The notes beneath the pieces are model-generated. The model searched no databases. It had not been told where the DNA came from and saw only the letters and a program-made list of their open reading frames with translations. Both the position numbers and the translations under genes were made by a program. From positions 1,674,001-1,738,000 of the forward strand of contig QANY01002371.1 of assembly GCA_003255025.1 (NCBI GenBank): DNA of 64,000 nucleotides, in the 5' to 3' direction. This document shows positions 12,219 through 22,747 of this stretch, one piece after another (within the stretch, counting starts at the first letter, position 1; the number at the start of each line of letters is the position of its first letter). This stretch comes from Datisca glomerata (Eukaryota; Streptophyta; Magnoliopsida; Cucurbitales; Datiscaceae).

Positions 12219-13456
12219 CATTTTTAGCAGTGCCTTCTCATGAATTTGCTTCACAAATTCAGCCTTCTTTTTCCCGTCTAAGTTTACACGTTCACTCAAA
12301 GGTAAAAGAATTAAATCCAAAGGAGACAAAGGATTAAATCCATAAATAATATCAAACGGTGAAAACTTAGTTGCTGAATGTCCACTTCTATTGTAAGCAA
12401 ATTCAACATGTGGCAAACAATCTTCCCACGTTTTCAAGTTCTTCTTAATGATGGCACGCAATAAAGAAGACAAAGTTCTATTCACTACTTCAGTTTGACC
12501 ATCAGTTTTTGGATGACAAGTAGTAACAATAACTTGGTTCCCAATTTTCCCCACAAAGTCTTCCAAAAGTAACTCAAAAACTTTACATCCCTATAAGAAA
12601 CAACGGTCTTAGGCATGTCATGTAATCTAACAATTTCTTTGAAGAACAAATCAGCTATATGTGATGCATCATCAGTTTTATGACATGCAATGAAGTGTGC
12701 CATTTTAGAAAACCTGTCAACCACCACAAAAATTGAATCTCTCCCGCTCTTAGTTCTAGGTAAACCAAAAACAAAATCCTTAGAAATATCAGTCGAAGGT
12801 TTACTAGGTATAGGCAAAGGGGTGTACAAGCCATGAGGTTTTAATTTATACTTAGTTTGTTTACATGTGATACATTTTTCACAGATTCTTTGTACATCAC
12901 GCTTCATATGAGGCCAAAAGAAATGTTCATGCAAAACTCCAAAAGTCTTAGTTACTCCAAAATGGCCCATTAATCCTCCTCCATGAGCTTCTCTTACAAG
13001 CAATTCACACAAAGAACACATAGGCACACACAATTTATTTTCCCTAAACAGAAATCTATTATGCCTATAAAACTTATCAATTGCCACTTTTTCACATGCA
13101 TTGAACATATTACCAAAATCAGAATCTTGTGCATACAAATCCTTAATGTATTCAAAACCAAGCAATTTTGTGTCTAAAATTGAAAGTAAGGCATACCTTC
13201 GGGACAATGCGTCAGTAACCACATTTTCCTTACCTCGCCTATATTTGATCACATAAGGAAATGTTTTAGTGAATTCTACCCACTTGGCATGTCGTTTGTT
13301 CAACTTTTGCTGTCCTTTCAAATATTTCAAGGATTCATGATCCATGTGAATCACAAACTCCTTTGGCCATAAATAATGCTGCCAATTTTCCAATGCCCTC
13401 ACCAAAGTGTACATCTCCTTATCATAAGTTGGATAATTTAGAGCTGCCCCACTCAA
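12219..13456 (-). pseudogene. Gypsy D RNase H and integrase
   Basis: Minus-strand frames 12485-13456 and 12108-12566 overlap with a frameshift near 12500-12560. N-terminal part: RNase H end ([21 protein letters not shown], then [13 protein letters not shown] and VVTDALSRR). Then the integrase zinc-binding region (GHFGVTKT...[10 protein letters not shown]...CEKCITCKQ) and the catalytic core ([21 protein letters not shown]). The second catalytic aspartate block reads SYRDVKF where the family has SDRD, so a key acidic residue is lost. The glutamate block DGQTEVVNR survives in the shifted frame. The reading stops at HEKALLK, where LTR sequence begins, so the chromodomain-side C-terminus is deleted. 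Confidence 0.9.
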
Positions 13457-13629
13457 CTATTCACTAAAATAAGCTACAGAACGATCTTCTTGCATAAAAA
13501 AAGATACAATACCTATTCCTGAGGCATCACACTCAATTTCAAATGTTTTAGCAAAGTTAGGTAAAATAAGTAATGGTGCATTAGTTAAATTTTCTTTGAT
13601 CAAATTGAATGCTTTTCTTCTTCATTTTC

Positions 13630-14358
13630 TCACTTAAATGGAACATTTTTCTTGATGACTTCAGTAAGAGGGGCGGCCAAGCTACTAAAATCACGCAAAA
13701 ACCGTCTATAGAAGCTAGCTAGCCCGTGAAAACTCCTCACTTGGCTGATTGTTGTTGGCGTTGGCCACTCTTGTATTGCCTTCACCTTTTCCTCATCCAC
13801 CTCAATTCCTTTAGAACTAACAACAAAACCAAGAAACACAAGCTTATCCTTGCAAAAGGTGCACTTCTTGAGATTAGCAAATAACTTTTCTTTCCTTAAC
13901 ACATCTAAAACAGATTTCAAATGCTCTACATGTTCTTCTATGTTTTTGCTATAAATTAGGATATCATCAAAATATACAACTACAAATCTACCAGTAAATG
14001 CATGTAAAACATGGTTTATCAAACGCATAAATGTGCTCAGAGCATTAGTTAAACGAAAAGGCATCATTAACCACTCGTACAAACCGTGTTTAGTTTTAAA
14101 GGCAGTTTTCCGTTCATCACCTTCTTTCATTCTAATTTGGTGATATCCATTCTTAAGATCAATATTTGTAAAAATACAAGAACTATGCAATTCATTCAGC
14201 ATATCATCTAGTCTAGGAATAAGATGACGAAACTTTACCGTTATGTTGTTAATGGCTCGGCAATCTACGCACATCCTCCATGTACCATCTTTCTTAGGAA
14301 CTAGCAGCACCGAAACCGCACAAGGACTCATACTTTCACGAAAATAACCCTTCTCCAA
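13630..14358 (-). pseudogene. Gypsy D reverse transcriptase
   Basis: Open frame of 242 codons giving a near-complete Ty3/gypsy RT core. Motifs in order: [55 protein letters not shown], then [11 protein letters not shown] with the catalytic YFDD at 13963-13974, and [17 protein letters not shown] followed by [11 protein letters not shown]. The FGLTNAP block reads FRLTNAL, two substitutions that may weaken activity. The RT fingers, palm and thumb are otherwise full length. RNase H begins near 13600, where a frame break separates it. RT would copy element RNA into DNA inside the particle. It is the best-preserved enzyme domain in the window but is flanked by stops. Confidence 0.92.
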
Positions 14359-14365
14359 TAATCAC

Positions 14366-15121
14366 TTACTTGCCTTTGAAGTTCCTTTGTTTCCTCGGGA
14401 TTGCTCCTATCGGCAGGTCGGTTTGGAATTGATGCACCAGGTATGAAACCAATTTGATGTTCGATTCCACGAATTGATGGTAAGCCATGAGGTATCTCTT
14501 CGGGAAAACATCATCAAACTGTTTTGGAATTAATGGAACAAGAGTAATAAGTTTCTTTTCAAAAGTAAAAGAAAACTTATTTGTGAATCCATCATGTGTA
14601 GCCCTTCGATCATATAGCCATGGTCTCCATAACAATATATGACATGCATGCATAAGAACCACATCACAAAACACCTCACTCTCATATTTGCCAATGGAAA
14701 ATGCTACCAACACTTATTTTGTCACCTTGATTTCACCACATTCATTCAGCCATTGAAGCCGATAAGGACGAGTGTGTTTTAAGGTTGTTAAGGACAAATT
14801 CTCCACCAAATCAGTGCTGGCCACGTTTGTGCAACTTCCCCTATCAATAATTACGGTGCAAACTTTGTTTTTGACAAAGCACCGAGTATGAAACAAATTC
14901 TCCCTTTGGTTACTTTCTTCCTCCTTAACTTGCATGTTGAGAACTTTCCTTGCTACCAATAATTCTCCAAAAACAGTATTTTGCTCGTCATCAACATCTT
15001 CTAAATGTGGAATTTCATCAATTACTTCCTCCTCATCCTTCGGTTCAAGCTCACCTTGGGCATTTATCACTATCGCCCTTTTGTTTACACATTGGCTAGC
15101 TATGTGACCCTCCATTGACAT
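14366..15121 (-). pseudogene. Gypsy D zinc knuckle, protease and RT leader
   Basis: Two minus frames. 14714-15121 opens with GHIASQC, the second half of a CCHC knuckle, then an acidic linker. The aspartic protease region follows with CTVIIDRGSCTNVAS, where the family has D-S/G-G, so the active-site neighbour is changed to arginine. It ends with RLQWLNECGEIKVTK. 14366-14713 continues with FSIGKYESEVFCDVV and HILLWRPWLYDRRATHDG, the conserved segment between protease and RT. A stop separates it from the RT frame at 14358. Confidence 0.85.
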
Positions 15122-16160
15122 TTAAAACACTTAATATCACAAGTTTTAGAAATAGAAGTTTCGATGTTACCTAGAGAAGTGTTCGTCGTGGGTTTGATAT
15201 TCTTAAATTGTTCAAATTTTGACTTGCTTTGTTGCTGCGCTCATCCCTTTTAGGGGCTGTCTTCCATGTACTAGTGGAAGCCACAAGTTGACCTCTCCTA
15301 GCCAATCCTTTGCGTTTGAGTTGTTCCTCCACTTTTATGGCTTGATGCACCATATCCGACAACTCAACATAGTACTGTAACTCAACTTATCCGCAATTTC
15401 ATGATTTAAACCATGCAAAAACCTAGTCATGGTGGCTTCACGGTCCTCTTCCACATTTGCCCAGATCATAGCTACCTCTATCTCTTTGTAGTATTTATCT
15501 ACACTCTTGGAACCTTGAGTTAGCCTCTGTAGTTTTTGAAACAAACTCCTATAATAGCGGCTTGGTACAAAACGCCTCCTCATAAGCAATTTCATCTCCT
15601 CCCAAAGTGCCCACGGGTGGCTCTCTATTCCTCCTTCTATTATTTTGTAATTGATCCCACCAAACAATGGCATAATCGGTGAATTCAATTACTGCCAACT
15701 TAATCTTCTTTATCTCTGAATAGTTGTGATAATCAAACATCTCCACTTTAGTTCCCACTCCAAGTAAGCTTCCGGATCATTTTCACCTTGAAAAGATGGG
15801 ATTTTGATGTTTATGTTTCCTAGATCATTATCCCTCCTAGGTCTACCCATCCTAACTTCTCTATTCCCATAACCACGCCCAAATCTGCCCTGGTTCATAT
15901 ATGGCTCTTCAAACTCCTCCAATTTCGCTTCTTCCTCAGCATTATCCCAACGAACACGCCCACCTCACTGTCTATTGAGAATTTCATGTTGTTTCCCCCT
16001 AGGTGTTCCCATTTCTACCCTATCCAACCTCTCTTGAATAGGTTCTAATTCAGCTCTCAGCATACGCCTCATTTCCCCAACATCTCTTGCATTTGAAGGT
16101 TCAGAATGACTTGTTGTTGAACTTCTTTGAATACGTCTTTGTCTTGATTATTGGACATAT
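15122..16160 (-). pseudogene. Gypsy D gag
   Basis: Gag spread over overlapping frames at 15710-15922, 15549-15758, 15335-15688 and 15171-15362, each joined by a frameshift. Landmarks: IKIPSFQGENDPEAYLEWE, YAIVWWDQL, WEEMKLLMRRRFVPSRYYR, then VDKYYKEIE and ATMTRFLHGLN, all features of the retrotransposon gag domain. A basic linker with repeated lysine and serine leads to the zinc knuckle at about 15100. In an active element this would be the particle coat. At least three frameshifts make it non-functional. Confidence 0.88.
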
Positions 16161-16634
16161 TTAGAATCTGGAAATAAGATTCGAAACCTCACAAACACTC
16201 CCTCACGTGTTTCACTCAGGAATTATACACTCACTCTTGTGTTTTCACTCTAAATGACTTTTACGCTCTTATGGTCTCACACACTCTTGCCTTTTTCCAC
16301 TCTTTTATGTCTCTTTAGCCCTTAATCAAACTCAAGAAACCAAATAAAAATATCCAGCGGATTTTGATTTCAATAATTACCCAAAATTCACACAAGTCCA
16401 TAACGGATTTTGATAACTCATTTTTTTTTTATTTTTTTGGGTCAAAAGAGTTGAGAAAATGAGAAATAAGATTGGAACAAAAAAATTCTTATTGTTTTTT
16501 TATAGACTCCTCTTCTTTTTTTTCCTATTTTTCTCTCTTTTCTTGCATTTTTTTTGTTTTCTTCTTATTTGATACAGAAAGAAATAAGAAAAAAAATAAA
16601 GATAAAAGATAGTCAAACTTGCCTTAGAACCAAA
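16161..16634 (-). other. Gypsy D untranslated leader
   Basis: Between primer site and gag. Contains A/T runs (16410-16600) with poly-T and poly-A tracts on the plus strand and no coding motif. Consistent with a retrotransposon 5' leader. Confidence 0.6.
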
Positions 16635-16646
16635 GCTCTGATACCA
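16635..16646 (-). other. Perfect initiator-Met tRNA primer site (gypsy D)
   Basis: The minus strand reads TGGTATCAGAGC, an exact match to the common plant primer site, two bases after the LTR end at 16649. It fixes orientation and the inner LTR boundary. Confidence 0.95.
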
Positions 16647-16648
16647 AA

Positions 16649-17059
16649 TGATATGAACCCCACCGATGATTTACGATGAAATACGATAACAATGATGGTT
16701 CAAGAACCCCAAAAACGTGAAAACCAAGATTGTTGAGCCTTAACCCGTTATCTAACAAGATAAGAACTAAAACTACGAAGGATAGAAACGCCACACCAAG
16801 AAACCTAAGGATCACTCAAGAATCAAGGTGATAAGTTTGGTTGTTTGAACGCCATAAGACAAACTTGATAAGTTCAAAGAGTTCTTTCAAGAACAAAGAG
16901 GATACACCTCACAATAACATAAACTTGTTTTCAATATTCATAACATCATTATAAATTTCGTGAGTACCATGTTTTATAATTGGAACAACCCTCCAAGAAT
17001 AGGAAAAGTATTAATTTTAGCTTTGAAACAACACCAACATTAAAGTAAATAAGTTCCCA
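16649..17059 (-). repeat. LTR segment of gypsy D (upstream copy)
   Basis: 411 bp, about 95 percent identical to 11807-12218. The true LTR probably continues beyond 17059: a TATA-like TATTAAATAG is on the minus strand at 17161-17170, and pol-tail coding lies only beyond 17255. U3 therefore likely spans about 17060-17250. Confidence 0.85.
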
Positions 17060-17254
17060 TGTTTTTAGACATTTTTTGACTACTAATAATAAGTAAATAT
17101 CACTAATTGACTATGAACAATGTATTTAAGCATAACCAATACAAGCTAGATTCATCCCCCTATTTAATAGCCTTGAAAATAGTTCAATTCATACCATTTC
17201 ATGGCTTTATCTTGATGAACACGTTTTTGCAGGTTCATTATCATTTTCAATATG

Positions 17255-17495
17255 CTAATTAGACTCTTCAATGGCCTTGATGACATGGATAAAATCTTGA
17301 TTTTCATTTGGACCCACATTGGGCTTCACATTTCTAGAATCATTCAAATTCTCTTGAATAAGCCCAATAAGTACTTTCTTGAAATTTTGTGCTCTAAGTC
17401 TTGTAATTGGACCACCAGGGAGTGATAAATGATCTTGTGCAAGTTCAGCTCTATTCCCGCGTGTATGCGCAGCCCCACGTCCATTTTCAGCTTCT
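17255..17495 (-). pseudogene. C-terminal tail of a second gypsy D polyprotein
   Basis: Minus-strand reading of about 75 codons containing RAELAQDHLSLPGGPITR followed by LRAQNFKKVLIGLIQ, ending in a stop at 17255-17257. The phrase GPITR-x-RA(K)-x-(F/I)K-x-L-x-LVQ is known from the end of plant gypsy pol proteins, after the chromodomain. This is the part missing from the 3' end of the complex at 12219. It abuts the LINE at the 17-bp duplication, so it entered the LINE as part of the same insertion. Confidence 0.7.
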
Positions 17496-17512
17496 AGATT
17501 TACATCACTTCA
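17496..17512. repeat. Right copy of 17-bp duplication flanking gypsy complex D
   Basis: AGATTTACATCACTTCA, matching 11790-11806 at 15 of 17 positions. LINE coding reads into it from the right and resumes from the other copy on the left. Confidence 0.75.
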
Positions 17513-18290
17513 GTTTAGCAATGAGATACCCATCCCTTTACTAGAGCCATGATTCTTCTAACCTTGATTAAACAGCCTCAAAGTCATCTTCAAGCAACCA
17601 TTTAGCTTCAAATTTAAAGATTTTTGCAGCTTAGGATGTTCCTTTTCAAGAGACAAAAGGAGCATGTTATTGTCAGATCCAATGTTAGGAGGGATCTGAA
17701 CCTCTAAACGAGGAAGCACATCCAAGAAAGAATCATTAATTAGGTACTCTATCTAGTCTTTCTTAGATAAAATTCCCACATTGTCTCCCATTTCTCCATA
17801 TATAGAAACTATCTTTAGCACTTACATCCAAAAAGCCATTAAAATTAATAAAATCATTAAATTTTCTTACCCTAATATAATCAAAACCATTTTCTCCTAA
17901 TTTTTCTTGACCAGCTGATGTCATTAAAATCACCTTCCACTACCAAAGGACAACACTTCCTTGATTGGACTTATATTGATCCACCTTTCCTTTTTATCTC
18001 TACAACTGTAGAAGAAGGTTATTCTACCCCACCCCTTAACATACATATCTACTACATTATTAGTATTAGAAATACTATTAACCATAATTTTATTGGTCTA
18101 ACAAACAAGATTTTCACCAGACTTACCAACTAGATCAACAACATGGAAAAAAGCATATTTCCATCTCCTAATTATCAATTTAGCCTTCTCTGCCCTCGTT
18201 TTAGTTTCTAACAGAAAAATTGACAAGGGTATCTTTTAAAACTAGAACTGTCAGATTATTTCCTAACCCCTGACGGTTCTAAACTAGGAT
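17513..18290 (-). pseudogene. LINE C endonuclease domain (ORF2 N-terminus)
   Basis: Apurinic-type endonuclease (EEP family) of a plant L1 LINE. The minus-strand start near 18285 reads MSILVWNRQGLGN, the usual opening with WNCRG changed to WNRQG. Then GDFN near 17930; FNDFINFNGFLDVSAKDSF with WRNG near 17800; ERLDRV near 17750; and the terminal IGSDNN at 17670, where active enzymes have SDH. It continues into FEAKWLLEDDFEAV. Stops and frame changes are frequent. In a live LINE this enzyme nicks target DNA to prime reverse transcription. Confidence 0.8.
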
Positions 18291-19488
18291 GCTCATAAAG
18301 CCATCAATTCCTCACCATCATTAATACAATTATCTTTCACTTCTACACTATTTAGAACTCGTTGATCACTTAGTTCTAAAAATATTTCTCATTTTCCATC
18401 CCAGGTCTCTTTCGTTTACTAAATTTTAGAATCAGATTAATACTTAGGATGCTGTTTAGATTCAGTTACTTTATTTTTTAATTCTTTCAACAGTTCATAA
18501 CTAGGAGAAGAAGAAGAAAAAAATGAAATTATCAGAACTTGACAAACATGTAAAATTATCTGCTTGTTTTTCCTCGTTAGGAATCACACATTTCTTACCA
18601 GAAAATTGACCAACTATACCATCATCTGATTTACTCAAATCTGAATGACCAAACTGCATGCACCAAAGCCTCCTGTGAAGTACTTGATCTTCTTGACAAT
18701 GATGGACTTCTCTGTTTCTTTCAGAATTCATGATAGGTTGATCTTTACCCTTGTCCTTTGCATGTAACAGCTTAATTTGGGAAGGGGTTTTTAGATTAGT
18801 TTTTGTCCTCAACCAATCCCCAATAAAAAAATCCTGTCCATTTTTCACTTCCTTTCTTAAGAGACAATATCATGACTAATTCACCCACACTTAAAGTAGA
18901 AATGCGGGAGTCTCTCGTATATAAATTCTATCTATATAGGCCTTTTATCCTTTCGATTGACCAAAACCCCAGACAGCAAAGAACATTTGATATCAAAACA
19001 TACTCCTACCCTAAGAGATCTTGCAAGAAAACCATTAGGGTATATTCATATACATATCCATCTTGTTACCCACTTTAGATATCAATATTTTTGCCAGTTG
19101 TTCTGAGCCCAATTTGGAGGCGAGTTTTGAATTTGTATCCAAATAGGGCAATAATTAAAATTAATTTCACCCACATGAGTTCTTGCCTCAAATATCTTAA
19201 TAACAAGAAGACAATCATTAAAATTCCAATGACTCTTCAACTCAATGTTTGAACATCTTGCTAACTTTTGATTGTAAATAGAAAAATGTTTTTCTCTAGA
19301 ACTTTCACATCCATATTATCTTCCAATCACCAGAATTTCCTGAGAACATTTGTCATGACTGTCGAGTGAAACGCCCTATCTGTGATTAGTTTGCCTACAA
19401 ATTAAGTTTCTTGTTTCTCATTTTGTGTGTCTCGTAGCAAATCCTCCAGGTCGAGCATATTTTCAAAACCTTCACACAAGGCATCCAT
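18291..19488 (-). pseudogene. LINE C N-terminal DUF4283-like region
   Basis: Starts at an ATG at 19488 with MDALCEGFENMLDLEDLLRD, the acidic N-terminus usual for plant LINE ORFs. It runs through KLITDRAFHSTVMTNVLRKFW and HWNFNDCLLVIKIFE and PIWIQIQN, the recognisable core of the DUF4283 domain. Further down, the 18501-18848 frame has FFIGDWLRTKTN, the post-knuckle YGPWLRA-type block, and a charged linker. The zinc knuckle itself (near 18870-19000) is not clear. Multiple stops. This nucleic-acid-binding part precedes the endonuclease in plant LINEs. Confidence 0.75.
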
Positions 19489-20090
19489 GATGATTGGAGA
19501 AGGGTAATCCAAGAAACTCACCACAGACAAAGAAGTTAAAAAACAAGACTGTAACGACAATGAGTTGAGAGGAAAGTGATTGTAATCAACTTAGAAGTTA
19601 GATGAAGATCAATAATAAATAATCTGATTGTATCAATTTTCCAGAAAATGAAACAAAACAACGATGAAAAAGAGAAAGGTCACCGGATTAAGAAAGAAAT
19701 AGAAATAAATCACTTGAAAGAGAGAAAGTGACAAAAAGTAAACAGAATAAGGATTCTGTCTATCTTCAAAACAAAAGAGAAAGAAAACAAAATCCCAAGG
19801 AAGGAAAAAAGAACAGAAAACCACAAAACGAAGAGAAACTTAGATTAAGAAATTAGAAACAAATTACCGAGAAAGGAATCTTGATTCTAAAAGAAAAATG
19901 TGAAACAATCCATCATCAAAATTTTCTAAAGTGATGAAGGAGATGAAATAGATTAAAACAGGAACGAGGACGATAAACTGAGAGGTTAGAGGAACCAACT
20001 AGCACTTACTTGAAAATCAAGAGAGGTTAGAGGACGGTTTCATGAATGAAAACTGGTCCAAACTTAAGATGATATTTGGTTTAAATAAAT
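19489..20090 (-). other. Probable 5' untranslated region of LINE C
   Basis: A purine-rich plus strand (GAAAGAGAAAGG runs), pyrimidine-rich on the LINE strand, without coding motifs. The 63-codon frame at 19633-19824 is low-complexity F/L/S. The LINE 5' end is not defined; a small direct repeat GAGAGGTTAGAGGA (about 19980 and 20023) lies near where it may end. Confidence 0.4.
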
Positions 20091-21833
20091 AAAATGTAAT
20101 ATAATAAAAATGTTATCAAAATGGAAAAATTAAGTATATGAGCAGCGGCCTAACCAATTGAGACCTAGGTGGAGGCCTTGCCTGACTCTGCCTATTCTCA
20201 GCCGTCTAGCTTTCTTGTTTATTTTTAACGAAAATTGTAGTGTATCTGCTTTTAAAATTTTATACGTAAGAATGACTGTTATATATTTTATATGCAAGAA
20301 CGATTTTTTTACAGTTTTAAATGTGATTGGTTTCTTTTAGGAATAAGATATGCATTTTTATAATTTAGCATTTCATCTATTATATAGTATAATTGATTAT
20401 ATTTGAAATTACTATTTTTCAGGGGTCAATTTCCCTTCTATTTCTATAGTAGGACCATTCTTTCCAAAACCCTATTTTTAATATTTTATTTATAATGTGG
20501 TAATATATCATAACCAGACAATTTAAAATTTTTATAAAAAGTAGCCTCAACTATAAAAATAAAAATCAACACTAGCCACTTTAAGTGGTGTGGCTCCTCC
20601 AAAAATTGTTTGACGTGAAACAAAAAATTTCAGCATAGAAAATGGCAGCAAATTAGATGTATATAGTAGGTATGATATACATTACATATTAAATATATTT
20701 ATATATCATATGTATAGCATATATTATATTGACATTGTCTTTTTTACCAAGTTTATGGTGTTTTAAAATATATACCTTATAAATTTAGTATATTTATGTA
20801 TGTATTAGGTAGTATATGTCACATTATTTAGGTTTTGTGATAATAAGAATGTTAGATGGCATATGTTTTTTATTATTGTATGTAATATAATTATATCCTG
20901 TAATAAATGTAATTACATGATTGTATCTTGAAATCTTAAATTTCATTAACACAAAATTAATACAAACATATTCACAATCTCACACAGAGAGATACACTCA
21001 CACCTGTTCTTTAATACATAGTAATTTTGATACTATTATGTGGGGCGGTAGTGGCAATGGGTGGGTACATAGATTAGTAATTAGTATATTAATTGATTAA
21101 TCAGTTAATTTAATTAGTTAACCAATTAAATTAACTAAAATAGTAATTAATCAATTAATTAATTTTATTGTTGAAGAAAATGAGGTAGATGAGGAAAGAG
21201 AGGGGACGAATTGATAATTTGGGTGAGGGGAATGGGCTAGGTAATAGGAAGGGGGACTGAGGGAGTGGGCTGGGAGGTGGGAAAGTTGGAAGGGGAGGGA
21301 GGAGCTCAGGCTGGGTGGCAACTTACTGGGTCTAAAGAATGCATGTTTGGTAGTTTAGTGGTTATTTTTTTTATTTATGTTTGCTCTTACGCTATTTGTG
21401 TATATGTTTTAAGAAAAATTAGAGATTTAATCAAGTTTAAGTTTTACTTTTGTATGATATCATTTTTTGTTATTTTACACATATGACTGGAATGAAGAAG
21501 AGAAAAATCAGGTAGTTAAGATTGTTTTTATTATTTTACCTTTATACTTTTATTTTAATTGATTTATGTTTTAGATTTTTTCCCTTCTTCTTCACACCCT
21601 TCTTCACGATCCAAATGGCTTGGCAATTATGAGCCAAAGGTTTGAACTTGGAATTTATCTCTCGCGTAGGCTTGTGTGATTATGTTCATTCATTTTCTTC
21701 CTTTTAGAATTTTGTGTAATTTATTTAAATGGCTAGATATCAAAGTAATCACTTGTCGTACAATAGAGAGACCGGCAGCCATGGCCGTCGGTCTTCCATT
21801 GCCGCGGTAGACGACCGCGACTCTGCTATTCGC
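20091..21833. other. Intergenic, AT-rich
   Basis: No coding or RNA gene recognised. A GA/GT-rich purine stretch lies at 21180-21310 and a GC-rich patch with GCGGTAGACGACCGC near 21800. The 60-73 codon frames here have no domain. Confidence 0.5.
21088..21162. repeat. AT-rich palindrome
   Basis: Left part ATTAATTGATTAA...AGTTAATTTAATT is mirrored on the right by AATTAAATTAACT...TAATTAATCAATTAAT. The arms of about 28 bp surround a short loop, with a 7-9 base bulge in the right arm. It could extrude as a cruciform or be the core of a decayed MITE. Confidence 0.6.
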
Positions 21834-22012
21834 GGTAAATATATATAACACAAAATATATTATTATATACCATAGAATATACTACGGTAAATATATATAA
21901 CACAAAATATATTACGGTAAATATATATAACACAAAATATATACCATAGAATATACTACGGTAAATATATATAACACAAAATATATTATTATATACCATA
22001 GAATATATATCT
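21834..22012. repeat. AT-rich minisatellite, 52-bp unit and shorter variants
   Basis: Four tandem copies beginning CGGTAAATATATATAACAC. Full units are about 52 bp and end in ACCATAGAATATACTA. Two internal units are shorter by loss of different segments. Confidence 0.8.
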
Positions 22013-22187
22013 ATAAACTACATAACATTTTGCGCTGGATTGTTATGCAAATAACATTTTTCGCTGGGGTTGTTGCGCGAATAATGCGAATAAGGTCCTT
22101 TATTAGTGAGGACAATCTCATCTATTTATAATATTTTTTTAGGTTTTAAAGATGAGTCATTATAAAATTCGTCCATTTGTGCAAATT

Positions 22188-22747
22188 ACAAATTTTAGGC
22201 CATTTTCCTTTATTTTCATATAGTGCCTTATTTGCCTAATTCGGTATTTTTTTAAAGAATTGCCCATTCTTGATGAAACCTGGTGACAGCAAGGGCCATT
22301 CGGGCCAGCCCAGTCTACCGGCTGGACTCGAGCCCCATTCCTTTTGTTATTGTATGGGTTTTTATCACAACTATCAACATTCTGAAGAGGAAAATTATAG
22401 ATCTAGACAACTTTTAAATGTAGTGTTTTGATAAACGTCAGTTGTTTTTTAGAGTTTTAGGCAAAAAACTCTACAAATTTTAGGCCATTTTCCTTTATTT
22501 TCATATAGTTCCCTATTTGCCTAATTGTGCATTTTTTAAAGAATTGCCCATTCTTGATGAAACCTGATGACATCAAGGGCCATTCAGCCCAGCCCAGTCT
22601 ACCGGCTGGACTCGAGCCCCACTCCTTTTGTTATTGTATGGGCTTTTATCACAACTATCAACATTCTGAAGAGGAAAATTACAGATCTAGACAACTTTTA
22701 AATGTAGTGTTTTACGCCAGGTGTTTTTTAGAGTTTTAGGCAAAAAA
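22188..22747. repeat. Tandem duplication, 285-bp unit
   Basis: 22188-22472 and 22473-22747 are adjacent direct copies with over 90 percent identity by eye. Both contain CCCAGTCTACCGGCTGGACT and CTTTTGTTATTGTATGGG. They hold no coding sequence (the 70-codon frame at 22527 is not conserved as protein). Confidence 0.85.

Larger units (their letters stand above)
11807..17495 (-). mobile_element. Ty3/gypsy complex D nested in LINE C
   Basis: Insertion of 5689 bp splitting LINE C. In element orientation (minus) it consists of a pol 3' tail (17495-17255), a U3-like stretch, an LTR copy (17059-16649), a perfect primer site, gag, protease, RT, RNase H and integrase, then a second LTR copy (12218-11807). 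The two 412-bp LTR segments differ at about 21 positions by hand count (about 5 percent). The tail of pol should lie before the 3' LTR, not before the 5' LTR. The insertion therefore looks like the end of one copy joined through a shared LTR to the next copy, a tandem or recombinant form. Confidence 0.75.

Noticed and set aside
19633..19824. Small hydrophobic protein of 63 residues
   Set aside because: Low-complexity F/L/S frame in the LINE leader, complementary to a purine-rich tract.
20130..20185. tRNA-like A box (CTCAATTGGTTAGGCC on the minus strand)
   Set aside because: No B box or cloverleaf could be drawn around it.
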